Shown one piece after another: positions 17,982 to 26,327 of a stretch of 64,000 bases of DNA. Position 1 is the stretch's first letter. Each line of letters opens with the position of its first letter. Made by a program: the position numbers and the translations under genes. This DNA comes from Quadrisphaera sp. DSM 44207 (GTDB taxonomy: Bacteria > Actinomycetota > Actinomycetes > Actinomycetales > Quadrisphaeraceae), in assembly GCF_900101335.1 (NCBI RefSeq), contig NZ_FNKA01000001.1, positions 434,001-498,000 of the forward strand, given 5' to 3'. Below the pieces are notes generated by a model that saw only the letters and a program-made list of their open reading frames with translations, was not told the DNA's origin and searched no databases.

Positions 17982-18955
17982 GGGCGACCGCTCCCCCGCT
18001 GGTGCGCCGCACGGCGCTCCAGGCGCGGCCCGCGCCCGTGGCGCACCGCGTGCGCGCGACCCTGCCGACCGCGCTGCAGTGCGGCCTGGCCACGGGCGCC
18101 TCGTGGTGGGTCGCGGGCGGCCCGCTCGGCCACCCCGACCCGGTCTTCGCCGGCACGGCCGCCGTGGTGTGCCTGGCCGCGGGCGCCGGCGGACGCGCGC
18201 GGCAGGCGGTGGACCTGCTGGCCGGGGTCTTCGTCGGCGTCCTGGCCGGCCAGCTCGTGCGGGCGCTCGGGCTCGACCCCGGCGCGGGGCAGTCCCTGGT
18301 CGCGGTCGTGCTGGCCCTGCTGGCCGTCAGCCTCGTCGACACCCGGCCGCTGGCCCTGATCCAGGCCGGCTCCTCGGCCCTGTTCGTGCTGGCGCTGCCG
18401 GCCGCCGGCACTCCGGTCACGCGCCTGAGCGACGCCGCGGTCGGCGGGGTGCTGGGCCTGCTGTGCAGCCAGGTCCTGTTCACCCCGGACCCGGTGCGGC
18501 TGCTCACCGCCCCCGCGCACGCGGTGCTGGGCGACGTCGCGGCGGCGCTGCGCGCCGGCGCGCGGGCGGCGCGGGAGCAGGACGGCGCGCGGGCCGCCGC
18601 CGCGGTCGGGCTGGCGCACCGGGCGTGCGCCGGCCTCGGCCAGGTCGCGACCGCCCGCGGCACCGCGCGCGACGTGAGCGCCCGCACGCTGCGCGGCCGG
18701 CGCCGCGCCGACGCCGTGCGAGCCCACGAGGAGCGACTGGACGGCGTGGAGGAGGTCGCGGCCGCCACCGTGCTGGCCGTGAGCGACCTCGGCCGGTCGC
18801 TGGACGCCGGCTCTCGCGCCGACCCGGCCGTGCCGGCCGTGCTGGAGCGGGCGGCCGACGACGTGGACGCCGCCGCGCGCGACGACGCCGGCGACCACCG
18901 GGCGCGCCTGCGCGCGGCCGCCGACGCCCTCTGCGGCGTGCTGCCCCGCTCCTGA
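17978..18955 (+). CDS. FUSC-type membrane protein (aromatic acid exporter-like)
   Basis: A 325-residue protein with four to six hydrophobic segments between residues 28 and 165 (e.g. LLAGVFVGVLAGQLVRALG, SLVAVVLALLAVSLVD, AVGGVLGLLCSQVLF) and a long soluble helical C-terminal domain. This is the half-size FUSC layout of inner-membrane exporters related to AaeB. Substrate unknown. It starts at GTG overlapping the defective hydrolase stop, so its translation may depend on that truncated frame. Confidence 0.75.
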   Translation: MRATAPPLVRRTALQARPAPVAHRVRATLPTALQCGLATGASWWVAGGPLGHPDPVFAGTAAVVCLAAGAGGRARQAVDLLAGVFVGVLAGQLVRALGLDPGAGQSLVAVVLALLAVSLVDTRPLALIQAGSSALFVLALPAAGTPVTRLSDAAVGGVLGLLCSQVLFTPDPVRLLTAPAHAVLGDVAAALRAGARAAREQDGARAAAAVGLAHRACAGLGQVATARGTARDVSARTLRGRRRADAVRAHEERLDGVEEVAAATVLAVSDLGRSLDAGSRADPAVPAVLERAADDVDAAARDDAGDHRARLRAAADALCGVLPRS

Positions 18956-18973
18956 CCGGAGGCGGGGCAGCAC
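18938..18973 (+). terminator. hairpin terminator overlapping the FUSC stop codon
   Basis: GTGCTGCCCCGC-TCC pairs with GGA-G-GCGGGGCAGCAC with one bulged base; the FUSC TGA is in the loop. The LLM oxidoreductase gene converges on it. Confidence 0.7.
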
Positions 18974-19004
18974 GGGGTCGGGCCCGGGCGGGCTCAGCCG
19001 CTGG

Positions 19005-19982
19005 TCAGGCGGCGGCCTGCTGCGGGCTCAGGCCGCGCAGCCGGTCGCCCAGCTCGCGGGTGAAGACGTCCAGGAAGCCCTGCGGGTCCGGCCCGGCGTT
19101 CTGCATCACCAGGTGGTCGTAGCCCGCGTCGACGTAGCTCTGCACCTGCTGCACGTGCGCGTCGAGGTCCGGGCCGACGGAGAACTGCTCCTTGACGTCC
19201 TCGGCGGTCACGCTGGCGCTGGCGGCCTTGAAGTTCACCGGGTTGGGCAGCTCGCTCATCACCTTCCACCCGAGCACGGCCCACGGGCTCTTCTCCAGCA
19301 CGGCCTGGACGGCGGAGTCCTCGTCCGGCGCCCACGCCATCGGCACCTCCGCGTACTTCGGGCCGCTGCCGCCGGCGGCGGCGTAGGCCTGCGTGAGGTC
19401 CGGGCGGGGCTCGGTGACGAACAGCCCGTCGCCGAGCTCGGCGGCGATCCGCGCCGCGAGCTTGCCGCCCGCGGCGACCGCGATGACCGGCAGGGTGTCG
19501 GGCAGGTCGAAGACGCGGGCGTCCTCGATGCTCAGGTGCTTGCCCTCGTAGTTCTGGTAGCCGCCCTGCCACAGCAGCCGGATGATCTCCAGCGACTCGC
19601 GGAAGCGCTCCTGGCGCCGGTGGACGCCCGGGAACTCCTGCCCGGTGACGTGCTCGTTGAGGCGCTCGCCCGAGCCGACGCCGAGGGTGAAGCGGCCCTC
19701 GGCCAGGATCGCCACGGTCGCCGCGGCCTGCGCGATGACCGCCGGGTGGTAGCGGAACGAGGGGCAGGTCACCCCGGTGGCCAGCCCGATCCGCTCGGTG
19801 CGGGCGGCCATGGCGCCGAGCATCGACCACGTGAAGCCCGAGTGGCCCTGCTCCTCCAGCCACGGGTGGTAGTGGTCGCTCAGCTCGACGAAGTCGAAGC
19901 CGGCGCGCTCGGCCAGCACGGCCTGCTCGACGACCTCTGCCGGCCCGAAGGCCTCGGTGGCGATCTTGTACCCGATCTGCAC
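19005..19982 (-). CDS. LLM-class F420-dependent oxidoreductase (FGD-like)
   Basis: A 325-residue TIM-barrel protein of the luciferase-like monooxygenase class. It aligns by eye with F420-dependent glucose-6-phosphate dehydrogenase: LSDHYHPWLEEQGHSGF near residue 35 (SDH block), TGVTCPSFRYHPAVIAQAAAT, LGVGSGERLNEHVTG and AAGGKLAARIAAELGDGLF. The F420 pocket is therefore preserved; whether the substrate is glucose-6-phosphate or another alcohol is unclear. ATG 19982 is preceded by GAGGAGGAACCGCC. Monocistronic. Confidence 0.88.
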   Translation of the reverse strand: MQIGYKIATEAFGPAEVVEQAVLAERAGFDFVELSDHYHPWLEEQGHSGFTWSMLGAMAARTERIGLATGVTCPSFRYHPAVIAQAAATVAILAEGRFTLGVGSGERLNEHVTGQEFPGVHRRQERFRESLEIIRLLWQGGYQNYEGKHLSIEDARVFDLPDTLPVIAVAAGGKLAARIAAELGDGLFVTEPRPDLTQAYAAAGGSGPKYAEVPMAWAPDEDSAVQAVLEKSPWAVLGWKVMSELPNPVNFKAASASVTAEDVKEQFSVGPDLDAHVQQVQSYVDAGYDHLVMQNAGPDPQGFLDVFTRELGDRLRGLSPQQAAA

Positions 19983-20072
19983 GGCGGTTCCTCCTCGAGT
20001 GGTCGTGCGGCGGTCGCGCCGCTCCTACCCGGCGCGGAGCCCGGGACACGGGCGCAGGAGCAGGATGGTGGC

Positions 20073-20708
20073 GTGGACGCGCGGACCCTGGTGCTCGGCG
20101 ACTGGAACCCCGTGGTGCGCGACGGCATCGACGTCCTGCGCCTGGTCCTCCTCGGCGGCGCGGTCGGCTTCGCCGTCGCCGGCGACCTCGGCGGGGCGGT
20201 CGTCCTGGGGGTCCTCGGGGCGATCACGGTCTTCGCCCGCTTCCTCCAGCTGCCGCGCGTGTACGACCTGTGCCTGACCGCCGGCATGGCGCTGCAGGGC
20301 TTCGGCGAGGCGTTCGGCGTCTACGACCGCTTCGAGCACTTCGACGACGTCGTCCACTTCACGCTGCCGCTGCTGACCGCGCCGGTGGTCTACATCGCCC
20401 TCGCCCGCCTGGACGTCGTCCCCGACCCGCGCGACGAGACGCACCGGAAGCACTACGCCGGCATCTTCACCGTCACCCTCGCCCTCGGCATCGCGATCGG
20501 CGCGCTGTGGGAGGTCTACGAGTTCCACTCCGACGCCTGGCTCGGCACGCAGCTGTCGGAGAGCAACAGCGACACGGTCGGCGACCTGGTGCGCGACACC
20601 GCCGGCTCCCTCGTCGGCGCCGCGCTGCTCGTGGCCTGGGCCCGCTTCGGATGGGGCTCGGTGCGCCGCATCCCCGGCGTCAACACCCACGAGGACGTCA
20701 GCGCCTGA
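20073..20708 (+). CDS. hypothetical integral membrane protein
   Basis: A 211-residue protein with five to six membrane segments (first LVLLGGAVGFAVAGDLGGAVVLG) and polar signatures in or near them: HFDDVVHFTLPLL, ALWEVYEFHSDAWLG and DTVGDLVRDTAGSLVGA. The same HxxD/E-rich pattern is seen in DUF2238/YjdJ-like membrane proteins, but I cannot assign it firmly. It starts at GTG 20073 after GCAGGAGCAGG and is followed 27 bp later by the LmeA-like gene. Confidence 0.7.
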   Translation: MDARTLVLGDWNPVVRDGIDVLRLVLLGGAVGFAVAGDLGGAVVLGVLGAITVFARFLQLPRVYDLCLTAGMALQGFGEAFGVYDRFEHFDDVVHFTLPLLTAPVVYIALARLDVVPDPRDETHRKHYAGIFTVTLALGIAIGALWEVYEFHSDAWLGTQLSESNSDTVGDLVRDTAGSLVGAALLVAWARFGWGSVRRIPGVNTHEDVSA

Positions 20709-20735
20709 GCGCCGCGGCTGGGAGAGGCTGTGCGC

Positions 20736-21440
20736 ATGGAGCGCCAGCGCGTCAAGGACCACCTGGTCGGCGCCGGGGCCGCCGTGCTGGTGCTGCTGCT
20801 CGCCGTCACCGTCGTGCTGTGGTGGGTCAGCGAGCCGGTCACCGGCGGCGCGCGCGTCCCGCAGCCGCGAGCAGCAGCCGGCACCGACCCCGGGCAGGCC
20901 GCTGGACAGGACGCTTCGCCGCCGACGGACCTGGCCGACGGGGAGACCTGGCTGGACGACGTCGTCCTGGACGCGGGCACCCTCGCGACGCCCGGCTCGC
21001 GACTGCGGGACGTGCGCGCGGTCGGCCGGGACGTGCGCACCGGGCCGGCGGGCGTGGTCGCCGGGACGCTGGCCGTGGACGCCACGGTGCCGTTCGAGGT
21101 CGTCGCCGCCTCGCTGGGGGACGACGCCACCGTCCGGCCCGCCGGGAACTCCAGCGCCACGGTCGTGCGCACCCTGGAGTTCGCGGGGCGGGGGCTGACC
21201 GTCGCGGCCACCGGCACGGTGGAGGTGGTCGCCGGGGAGATCGCCTTCGAGCCGGACTCGATCGACGTCGGCGGCCCGGACGTCCTCTCCGAGGCGATCG
21301 CCGCCGTGGCCCGCCGGCTGGTCACCACCTCCTCCCCCGTCGAGGGCCTGCCCGAGGGGCTGGTGCTCCAGGACGTCGACGTCCGCGACGACGGCTTCCG
21401 CGCCGCGCTGCAGGGAGAGCGGGTGCGCCTCGCGCCCTGA
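20736..21440 (+). CDS. LmeA-like (DUF2993) phospholipid-binding protein
   Basis: A 234-residue protein with one N-terminal membrane anchor (LVGAGAAVLVLLLAVTVVLWWV) and a DUF2993 beta-rich domain from residue 60, with conserved LRDVRAVGRDVRTGPAGVVAG and the PxGLxPxGLxL-like end block VEGLPEGLVLQDVDVRDDGF. LmeA in mycobacteria is a periplasmic phospholipid-binding protein supporting mannan elongation. The family assignment is good; the function is inferred. ATG 20736 is preferred over GTG 20730. Confidence 0.8.
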   Translation: MERQRVKDHLVGAGAAVLVLLLAVTVVLWWVSEPVTGGARVPQPRAAAGTDPGQAAGQDASPPTDLADGETWLDDVVLDAGTLATPGSRLRDVRAVGRDVRTGPAGVVAGTLAVDATVPFEVVAASLGDDATVRPAGNSSATVVRTLEFAGRGLTVAATGTVEVVAGEIAFEPDSIDVGGPDVLSEAIAAVARRLVTTSSPVEGLPEGLVLQDVDVRDDGFRAALQGERVRLAP

Positions 21441-21579
21441 AGCCCGCGGCCGAGCCGCGGGGCGCCGCCCGCCCGCGCGCTGCAGCACCGGTGGACCCTC
21501 GTGGACGCGGCGGCGCAGCTGCGGCAGGGTGGCCCGGCGAGGCCCGCACCGGCGCGGGCGGCGAGGTCCGGGAGGTGCC

Positions 21580-23022
21580 GTGGCGGGCAGGAGCACCAGG
21601 GGTTCCGGCGTGATCGAGACCCGGTCCATCGACTACGTCCCCCTGGCCGAGCGGCACGGGCGCACCTGGCACCAGGGACCGTTCTGGTTCACCGGCAACT
21701 TCGTCCTCGTCACCGTGGTCACCGGCTTCCTCGCGCCAGCACTCGGCCTGTCCCTGGGGTGGGCGCTGCTGGCGATCACCCTCGGCGTGCTGTTCGGCAC
21801 CTCCTTCATGGCCTTCCACGCCAACCAGGGCCCGCGCCTGGGCCTGCCGCAGATGATCCAGTCCCGGGCCCAGTTCGGCTCCCGCGGGGCCGTCGTCCCG
21901 TTCGCCGCCACCGTCGTCTACGTCGGCTTCATCGTCTTCGACCTCGTGCTGGCCACCCAGGCGCTGCGGACCGTCCTGCCCGGCGGGCCGGGGCTGTGGT
22001 ACCCGCTGCTCGCGCTGGTCTCCGTCGCGCTGGCCGTGGTCGGCCACGACCTGCTGCACCTGGTGCAGCGGTACCTGACCTGGGTGCTGATCGCGTTCTT
22101 CGCGGTGTTCACCGTCTTCGCCGCCGTCTGGCTGGAGCCGGCCCCCGGCGCGGGCGCCGCACCCCCCGGGTGGTCGCTGTCCGGCGTCCTGGGGATGTTC
22201 GCCGTCGCCGCCGGCTACCAGATCAGCTACGCCGTCTACGTCTCCGACTACTCCCGCTACCTCCCCTCAGACGCCCCCGCCGGCCGCGTGATCGCCTGGA
22301 CCTACGCGGGCGCCGCCGCCTCGGCGATCTGGCTGATGGGCCTCGGCGCGCTGCTGGCCTCCCGGCTGCCCGCCCCCGACGCCGTCGGCAGCCTCGTGCA
22401 GGTGGGCGACGCCCTGCTCCCGGGATTCGGCACGGCGATCGTGCTCGTCTCCGTGCCGGCGCTGGTCAGCATCATGGCGGTCAACGCCTACGGCGCCATG
22501 CTCACCGGCGCCAGCGCCGTCGACGGGTTCCGGCCGGTGCACACCGGGGTGCGCACCCGCGTGGTCGGCATCACCGTCGTCGCGGCGCTGGCGGTGGCGA
22601 TCGCCCTGGTGCTGCCCGAGGACTACCTCGGCTCCTTCAACGGCTTCGTGCTGCTGATGCTCTACCTGCTCGTGCCGTGGACCGCCGTCAACCTCATCGA
22701 CTTCTACCTGGTGCGGCACGGGCGCTACGCGATCCCGCAGATCTTCGCCTCCGACGGCATCTACGGCCGCTGGCCCTGGCGCGGCCTGACCGCGGGAGCC
22801 GATGCTCCGCCGGTGGGTCAGGGCTGGAGCAGGCCCGCCCGAGCCCGGGTGGTGACCCGCAGCGGCACCCCGCCCGTCCAGCTGGTCACCACCGCGGGCA
22901 GCAGCGCCGGGCGGGCGGTGGCCACGAAGGTGACCTCCGCCGTCCGCCCGTCCGGGGAGCCCGTGGGCGCGGCCACCGCGAAGCCGTCGAAGCGCCCCGC
23001 CGCTCCGCTCAGGGCCGCGTAG
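21580..23022 (+). pseudogene. purine-cytosine permease (NCS1 family), 3' end lost
   Basis: The frame encodes ten recognisable membrane segments and NCS1 signatures (FHANQGPRLGLPQMIQSRAQFG, NAYGAMLTGAS, VPWTAVNLIDFYLVRHGRYAI). Homology stops after YGRWPWRGL (about residue 403 at 22790), where the last two helices should follow. The remaining ~77 codons are proline/alanine/arginine-rich and are simply the antisense of the TadG-like gene that begins its stop at 22818. There is no intergenic gap. The family length is about 470-490 with hydrophobic C-terminal helices, so this copy is truncated and probably unstable or inactive. Start GTG 21580 follows GGGAGG. Confidence 0.75.
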
Positions 23023-23306
23023 CTGCTCGCGCTCCGCCGCACCGAGGCGTCGCTGAGCGGAACCCCGACCTCCGGGCTGGTGCCGGCGGTGTAGTACCTC
23101 GCCTCCTCCAGGGCGTCGGCGGCGTCCAGCGCCGCGGCGTCCGCGAGGGAGAGCAGCTGCTTGCGCTCCAGGTGCACCGCCGAGGCGCTCGCGACGACGA
23201 GCGCGAGGGAGGCGGCGATCAGGCAGTACACCAGCACCAGCAGCGTGATCTGCCCGTCGTCACCCGCCGGGCGCGGGGCGCGGGCGCGACGGCCGGGGAG
23301 CCTCAC
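22818..23306 (-). CDS. TadG-like (Rv3654c-type) pilus-associated membrane protein
   Basis: A 162-residue last gene of the tad operon. After a basic N-terminus GDDGQITLLVLVYCLIAASLALVVASASAVHLERKQLLSLADAAALDAADAL is the TadG/Rv3654c helper motif: one hydrophobic helix followed by an Ala-rich pseudopilin-like helix. GTG 23306 overlaps the preceding TadE stop (GTGA). Role: minor pseudopilin-like or secreted component of the Flp pilus. Its 3' end lies opposite the truncated permease frame. Confidence 0.75.
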   Translation of the reverse strand: MRLPGRRARAPRPAGDDGQITLLVLVYCLIAASLALVVASASAVHLERKQLLSLADAAALDAADALEEARYYTAGTSPEVGVPLSDASVRRSASSYAALSGAAGRFDGFAVAAPTGSPDGRTAEVTFVATARPALLPAVVTSWTGGVPLRVTTRARAGLLQP

Positions 23307-23782
23307 GACGCTCCCGGCACGAAGCGGTCGACCACCGCGACCGACTCGGCCTCGACCGGCACCTGCACCGGCGCGACCCCGGCCAGCAGGGCCGGCACGC
23401 CCGGCAGGTCGACGTCGAGGTGCACCCGCACGCTCACCCGCGCCTCCGGGGACAGGCACGGCGACGCCTCGCAGCTGACCTGCGTGACGGCGTCCGGGTC
23501 GACGGCGAAGCCGTGGTCGGACAGCGCCAGCGAGACCGCGGCGCGCGCGGCCCCGGCCGACTGCTCCGGCGAGGCGGCCCCGGTGTAGGCGCGCGCCGCC
23601 GAGCGGGCCGCGGCCTCGACCGCGTACGCGCCGGCCTGCACCTCGCCGAGGACGACGACGAGGTAGACCAGGGGCAGGAGCAGGACCACCGCGAGGCCGA
23701 CGAACTCCACGACCGCGCCGCCGGTGTCGTCGCCCCTCAGGCGCACCAGCGCCGCCACCGCCCGCGAGCGGGCGCGCGTCAC
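23303..23782 (-). CDS. TadE-family pseudopilin
   Basis: A 159-residue protein. DDTGGAVVEFVGLAVVLLLPLVYLVVVLGEVQAGAYAVEAAARSAARA is a TadE domain: a short basic leader, a GGAVVEF site where the prepilin peptidase can cut, then a hydrophobic helix with Glu at position five. Two cysteines in SCEASPC could form a disulfide. GTGA overlaps at both ends tie it to its neighbours. Confidence 0.85.
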   Translation of the reverse strand: MTRARSRAVAALVRLRGDDTGGAVVEFVGLAVVLLLPLVYLVVVLGEVQAGAYAVEAAARSAARAYTGAASPEQSAGAARAAVSLALSDHGFAVDPDAVTQVSCEASPCLSPEARVSVRVHLDVDLPGVPALLAGVAPVQVPVEAESVAVVDRFVPGAS

Positions 23783-24189
23783 GGCAGCACCTCCAGCGCT
23801 CCGTGCCCGGAGACCGTCAGCGACCCCGCCGGCCCGAGCAGCCCCAGCACGGGCAGCGCCGTGGTCGCCGTGACCTCCACGGTCGACAGCCCGCCGACCT
23901 GCGCGTACCCGGCGCTCACCTGCGCGGCGTACCCGTCCGCCAGCGACGCGCGGATCAGCTCCCGTGCGCGCTCGGCGCCGTCGGCGGGGCCGCGGTCGGC
24001 CAGAGCGCCGAACCGCGCGCCCTCGGCGACGGAGTCCGTGAGCGTGTTGCGCACGTGCAGGGCGAACGCCAGCTGCAGCAGCCCGGCGAACAGCAGCGTC
24101 ACGAGGGCGGCGACCATCACGAACTCGGGCACGGCCGCGCCCCGGTCGCCCTCGGGACCGCCAGCGGCCGCCCGGACGCGGCGCAGCAC
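23779..24189 (-). CDS. TadE-family pseudopilin
   Basis: A 136-residue protein with the TadE block GDRGAAVPEFVMVAALVTLLFAGLLQLAFALHVRNTLTDSVAEGARFGA; Glu five in the mature helix is present (VPEF). Minor pseudopilins of this kind help start or retract Flp pili. It starts at GTG 4 bp after the Flp-like gene and overlaps the second TadE gene. Confidence 0.88.
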   Translation of the reverse strand: MLRRVRAAAGGPEGDRGAAVPEFVMVAALVTLLFAGLLQLAFALHVRNTLTDSVAEGARFGALADRGPADGAERARELIRASLADGYAAQVSAGYAQVGGLSTVEVTATTALPVLGLLGPAGSLTVSGHGALEVLP

Positions 24190-24193
24190 CGGC

Positions 24194-24433
24194 TCAGGGG
24201 CCCGTCACGGACCCCATGGCCTCGGTGAACATGTTCTCCAGCGCCGGGCCGGCGATGGCCCACAGCCCGATCACCAGCCCCGCCGTCATCACCGTGACCA
24301 GCACCCACCCCGGCACGTCACCGCGCTCGGGCGCCGTCCTGACCTCCGCGGTCCTGGTGCTCACCGCAGCCACCACCAGCGCGCTCGCGCGCGCCGCCAG
24401 TGCCGCGACCACCACTGCTGCTCGTGCTCCCAC
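24194..24433 (-). CDS. small Flp-pilin-like membrane protein
   Basis: A 79-residue protein with two hydrophobic segments (residues 3-25 and 42-60: GWVLVTVMTAGLVIGLWAIA). Its place between TadC and TadE is where the Flp pilin or a DUF4244-type peptide sits in other actinobacterial tad operons. The short mature helix after RGDVPG resembles a pilin, but the usual Glu-Tyr pair is absent, so major pilin identity is an inference from position. GTG 24433 follows GAGGAGGAGGAGCACG. Confidence 0.55.
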   Translation of the reverse strand: MGARAAVVVAALAARASALVVAAVSTRTAEVRTAPERGDVPGWVLVTVMTAGLVIGLWAIAGPALENMFTEAMGSVTGP

Positions 24434-24465
24434 CGTGCTCCTCCTCCTCGTGCTGCTGCCTGGTG

Positions 24466-24508
24466 CTGCTCGTCCGGTGCGACTCGTCCGGTGCTCCTCG
24501 TCCGGTGG
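24466..24508 (-). repeat. three short direct repeats between tadC and the Flp-like gene
   Basis: CTCGTCCGGTG occurs three times at a 13-14-bp period in the 92-bp gap, the only gap in the operon. Possibly a processing or regulatory site; it could also be simple-sequence drift. Confidence 0.4.
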
Positions 24509-24525
24509 TCGTGGACGGGGCCGGC

Positions 24526-25470
24526 TCACGGGCCGAGCCGCAGGACGGCCAGGCCCGGGTAGACGGCGAACAGGACGGTGACGGGCAGCACGAGGAAGAC
24601 GACCGGGACCATCATCGCGATCTCCTTCTTGCCGCCCGACTCCACGAGCCGCCGCCGGCCGAGCTGGCGGACGTCCTGGGCCTGGGCGCGCAGCACCTCC
24701 GCCAGCGGCGTGCCGCGCTCGACGGCGATGACGACGCCGTCGACGAAGCGGGCCAGGCTGGGCACGCTCGTGCGCGCGGCCAGCCCTTCGAGCGCCTGCA
24801 CGAGCGTGGCTCCGGAGCGCGCGTCGGCGAGGGTGCGCCGCAGCTCCGAGGCCAGCTCCCCCGAGCTGCTGCGCGCGACCCGCTCCAGCGCCCCGACGGC
24901 GCCCTCGCCCGCACCGACGGACAGCGCCAGCAGCTCCGCCACCGTGGGGAACTCCGCGAGGATCCGCTCCTCGCGGCGGCGCACCGCCCTGCCGAGGGCG
25001 TGGTCGCGCGCCAGCACCCCGAGCAGCCCTCCGACGACCACCAGGCCGGCCAGCGGCAGCGCCGAGGCGCCCGAGCGCGCGGCCAGCGCCAGGGCCGCCA
25101 CGAGCCCGCAGGCCAGGCCGGCCAGTCCCCAGACGACCTGCTGCGCGTGGAACTGCTCCACGGACAGGTCGCTGCCCGCCTGCTGCAGCCGCCGGCGCAC
25201 CAGCGCCGCGCCGCCGGTCAGCCGGCCCAGGCGCTGCCCCAGCCGCAGGGACACCGGCGTCAGCAGGGCGGCGACGCCGCGCAGCGGCCCCGCGGCGGTG
25301 GCCGGGTTGGCGAGCAGGCGCGAGCCGCGCGGGGCGTCGCGCAGGTGGGGCGCCAGACGCGCGTCCAGCTCGACCCGGCGCAGCGGGGGCAGGCCGGCCA
25401 GCACGCACCACAGCCCCGCACCGAGCGCGAGGCCGAGCAGGGCGCCGACGGCGGACACCGGCGCGGTCAC
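24526..25470 (-). CDS. type II secretion system F domain protein TadC
   Basis: A 314-residue inner-membrane platform protein with the T2SSF domain at about 165-290 (LAEFPTVAELLALSVGAGEGAVGALERVA) and membrane segments near 5-25, 110-150 and 280-310. With TadB it forms the polytopic platform on which the TadA ATPase works. GTG 25470 overlaps the tadB stop (GTGA). Confidence 0.88.
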   Translation of the reverse strand: MTAPVSAVGALLGLALGAGLWCVLAGLPPLRRVELDARLAPHLRDAPRGSRLLANPATAAGPLRGVAALLTPVSLRLGQRLGRLTGGAALVRRRLQQAGSDLSVEQFHAQQVVWGLAGLACGLVAALALAARSGASALPLAGLVVVGGLLGVLARDHALGRAVRRREERILAEFPTVAELLALSVGAGEGAVGALERVARSSSGELASELRRTLADARSGATLVQALEGLAARTSVPSLARFVDGVVIAVERGTPLAEVLRAQAQDVRQLGRRRLVESGGKKEIAMMVPVVFLVLPVTVLFAVYPGLAVLRLGP

Positions 25471-26327
25471 CGCAGCACCCGCTCGTCCTCGGGCAGGCGC
25501 CCGATGCGCACCATGACGCGGTAGGCCACGACCGAGACCGCTCCCCCGACGGCCAGGACGAGGGCCCCGGCGGGCTCGTCGTAGGCCTGCACCGCCTCGC
25601 GGCGCGTGGCCAGCAGCGCCAGCACGATCCACGGCGCCGAGACCGCCAGGCGGGCGGCGTTGACCGTCCAGCTCTGCCGCGCCTCGAGCTCCGAGCGCAG
25701 GCGCGCGTCCTCGCGCAGGAACGTCGACAGGGTCCGCAGGAGGCGGCCGAGGTCGCTGCCACCGACCTCGCGCGTGATGCGCAGGGCCTCCACGACCCGG
25801 TCCCCGATCGGGTCGGCGAGCCGCTCCTTGAGGGCCTCCAGGGACGCGGCGAAGCGTCCCGTGGCCCGGTAGTCCTCGGCGAAGGAGCGGAACGCCGGAC
25901 GCAGCTGCTCCGGACCGCGCTCCGACAGCGAGCCCAGCGCCTCGGGCAGCGACAGCCCGGCCCGCACCCCGGAGGCCAGGTGGTCCACCGCCTCCGGCCA
26001 CAGGTCCCTCACCTGCGTGCGCCGACGCCGCGCGCGGCCGCGCACGAGGGCCGTCGGGGCCCACGCCGCCATCACGGCGAAGCAGCCGGCGATGGCGGGC
26101 GAGCCGGCGAGGGCCAGCACGAGCAGCCCGACGACGAGCGCGGACGCCGCGCTGAGGACGAGGAGCGTGCGGAGCGTCAGGCCGGGCACCTCCGCCTGCA
26201 CGAGCGCGTCCTCGAGCTCGACCCGCCAGCGGCTGCGCCGTCGCGGGGAGCGCGCCGGCGAGGGCCAGCACGCCCACCAGCAGCAGAACAGGCCCGCGCC
26301 CAGCAGCAGGCCGACGACCAGCCCCAT
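25467..26327 (-). CDS. type II secretion system F domain protein TadB
   Basis: A 286-residue platform protein. Membrane segments at 1-22, 55-95 and 235-275 flank a cytoplasmic T2SSF domain with DHLASGVRAGLSLPEALGSL and REVGGSDLGRLLRTLSTFLREDARLR. ATG shares one base with the cpaF stop (TGATG), so translation is coupled. Confidence 0.9.
   Translation of the reverse strand: MGLVVGLLLGAGLFCCWWACWPSPARSPRRRSRWRVELEDALVQAEVPGLTLRTLLVLSAASALVVGLLVLALAGSPAIAGCFAVMAAWAPTALVRGRARRRRTQVRDLWPEAVDHLASGVRAGLSLPEALGSLSERGPEQLRPAFRSFAEDYRATGRFAASLEALKERLADPIGDRVVEALRITREVGGSDLGRLLRTLSTFLREDARLRSELEARQSWTVNAARLAVSAPWIVLALLATRREAVQAYDEPAGALVLAVGGAVSVVAYRVMVRIGRLPEDERVLR

Noticed and set aside
20065-20067. 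ATG start for the membrane protein at 20073
   Set aside because: Out of frame with the conserved protein.
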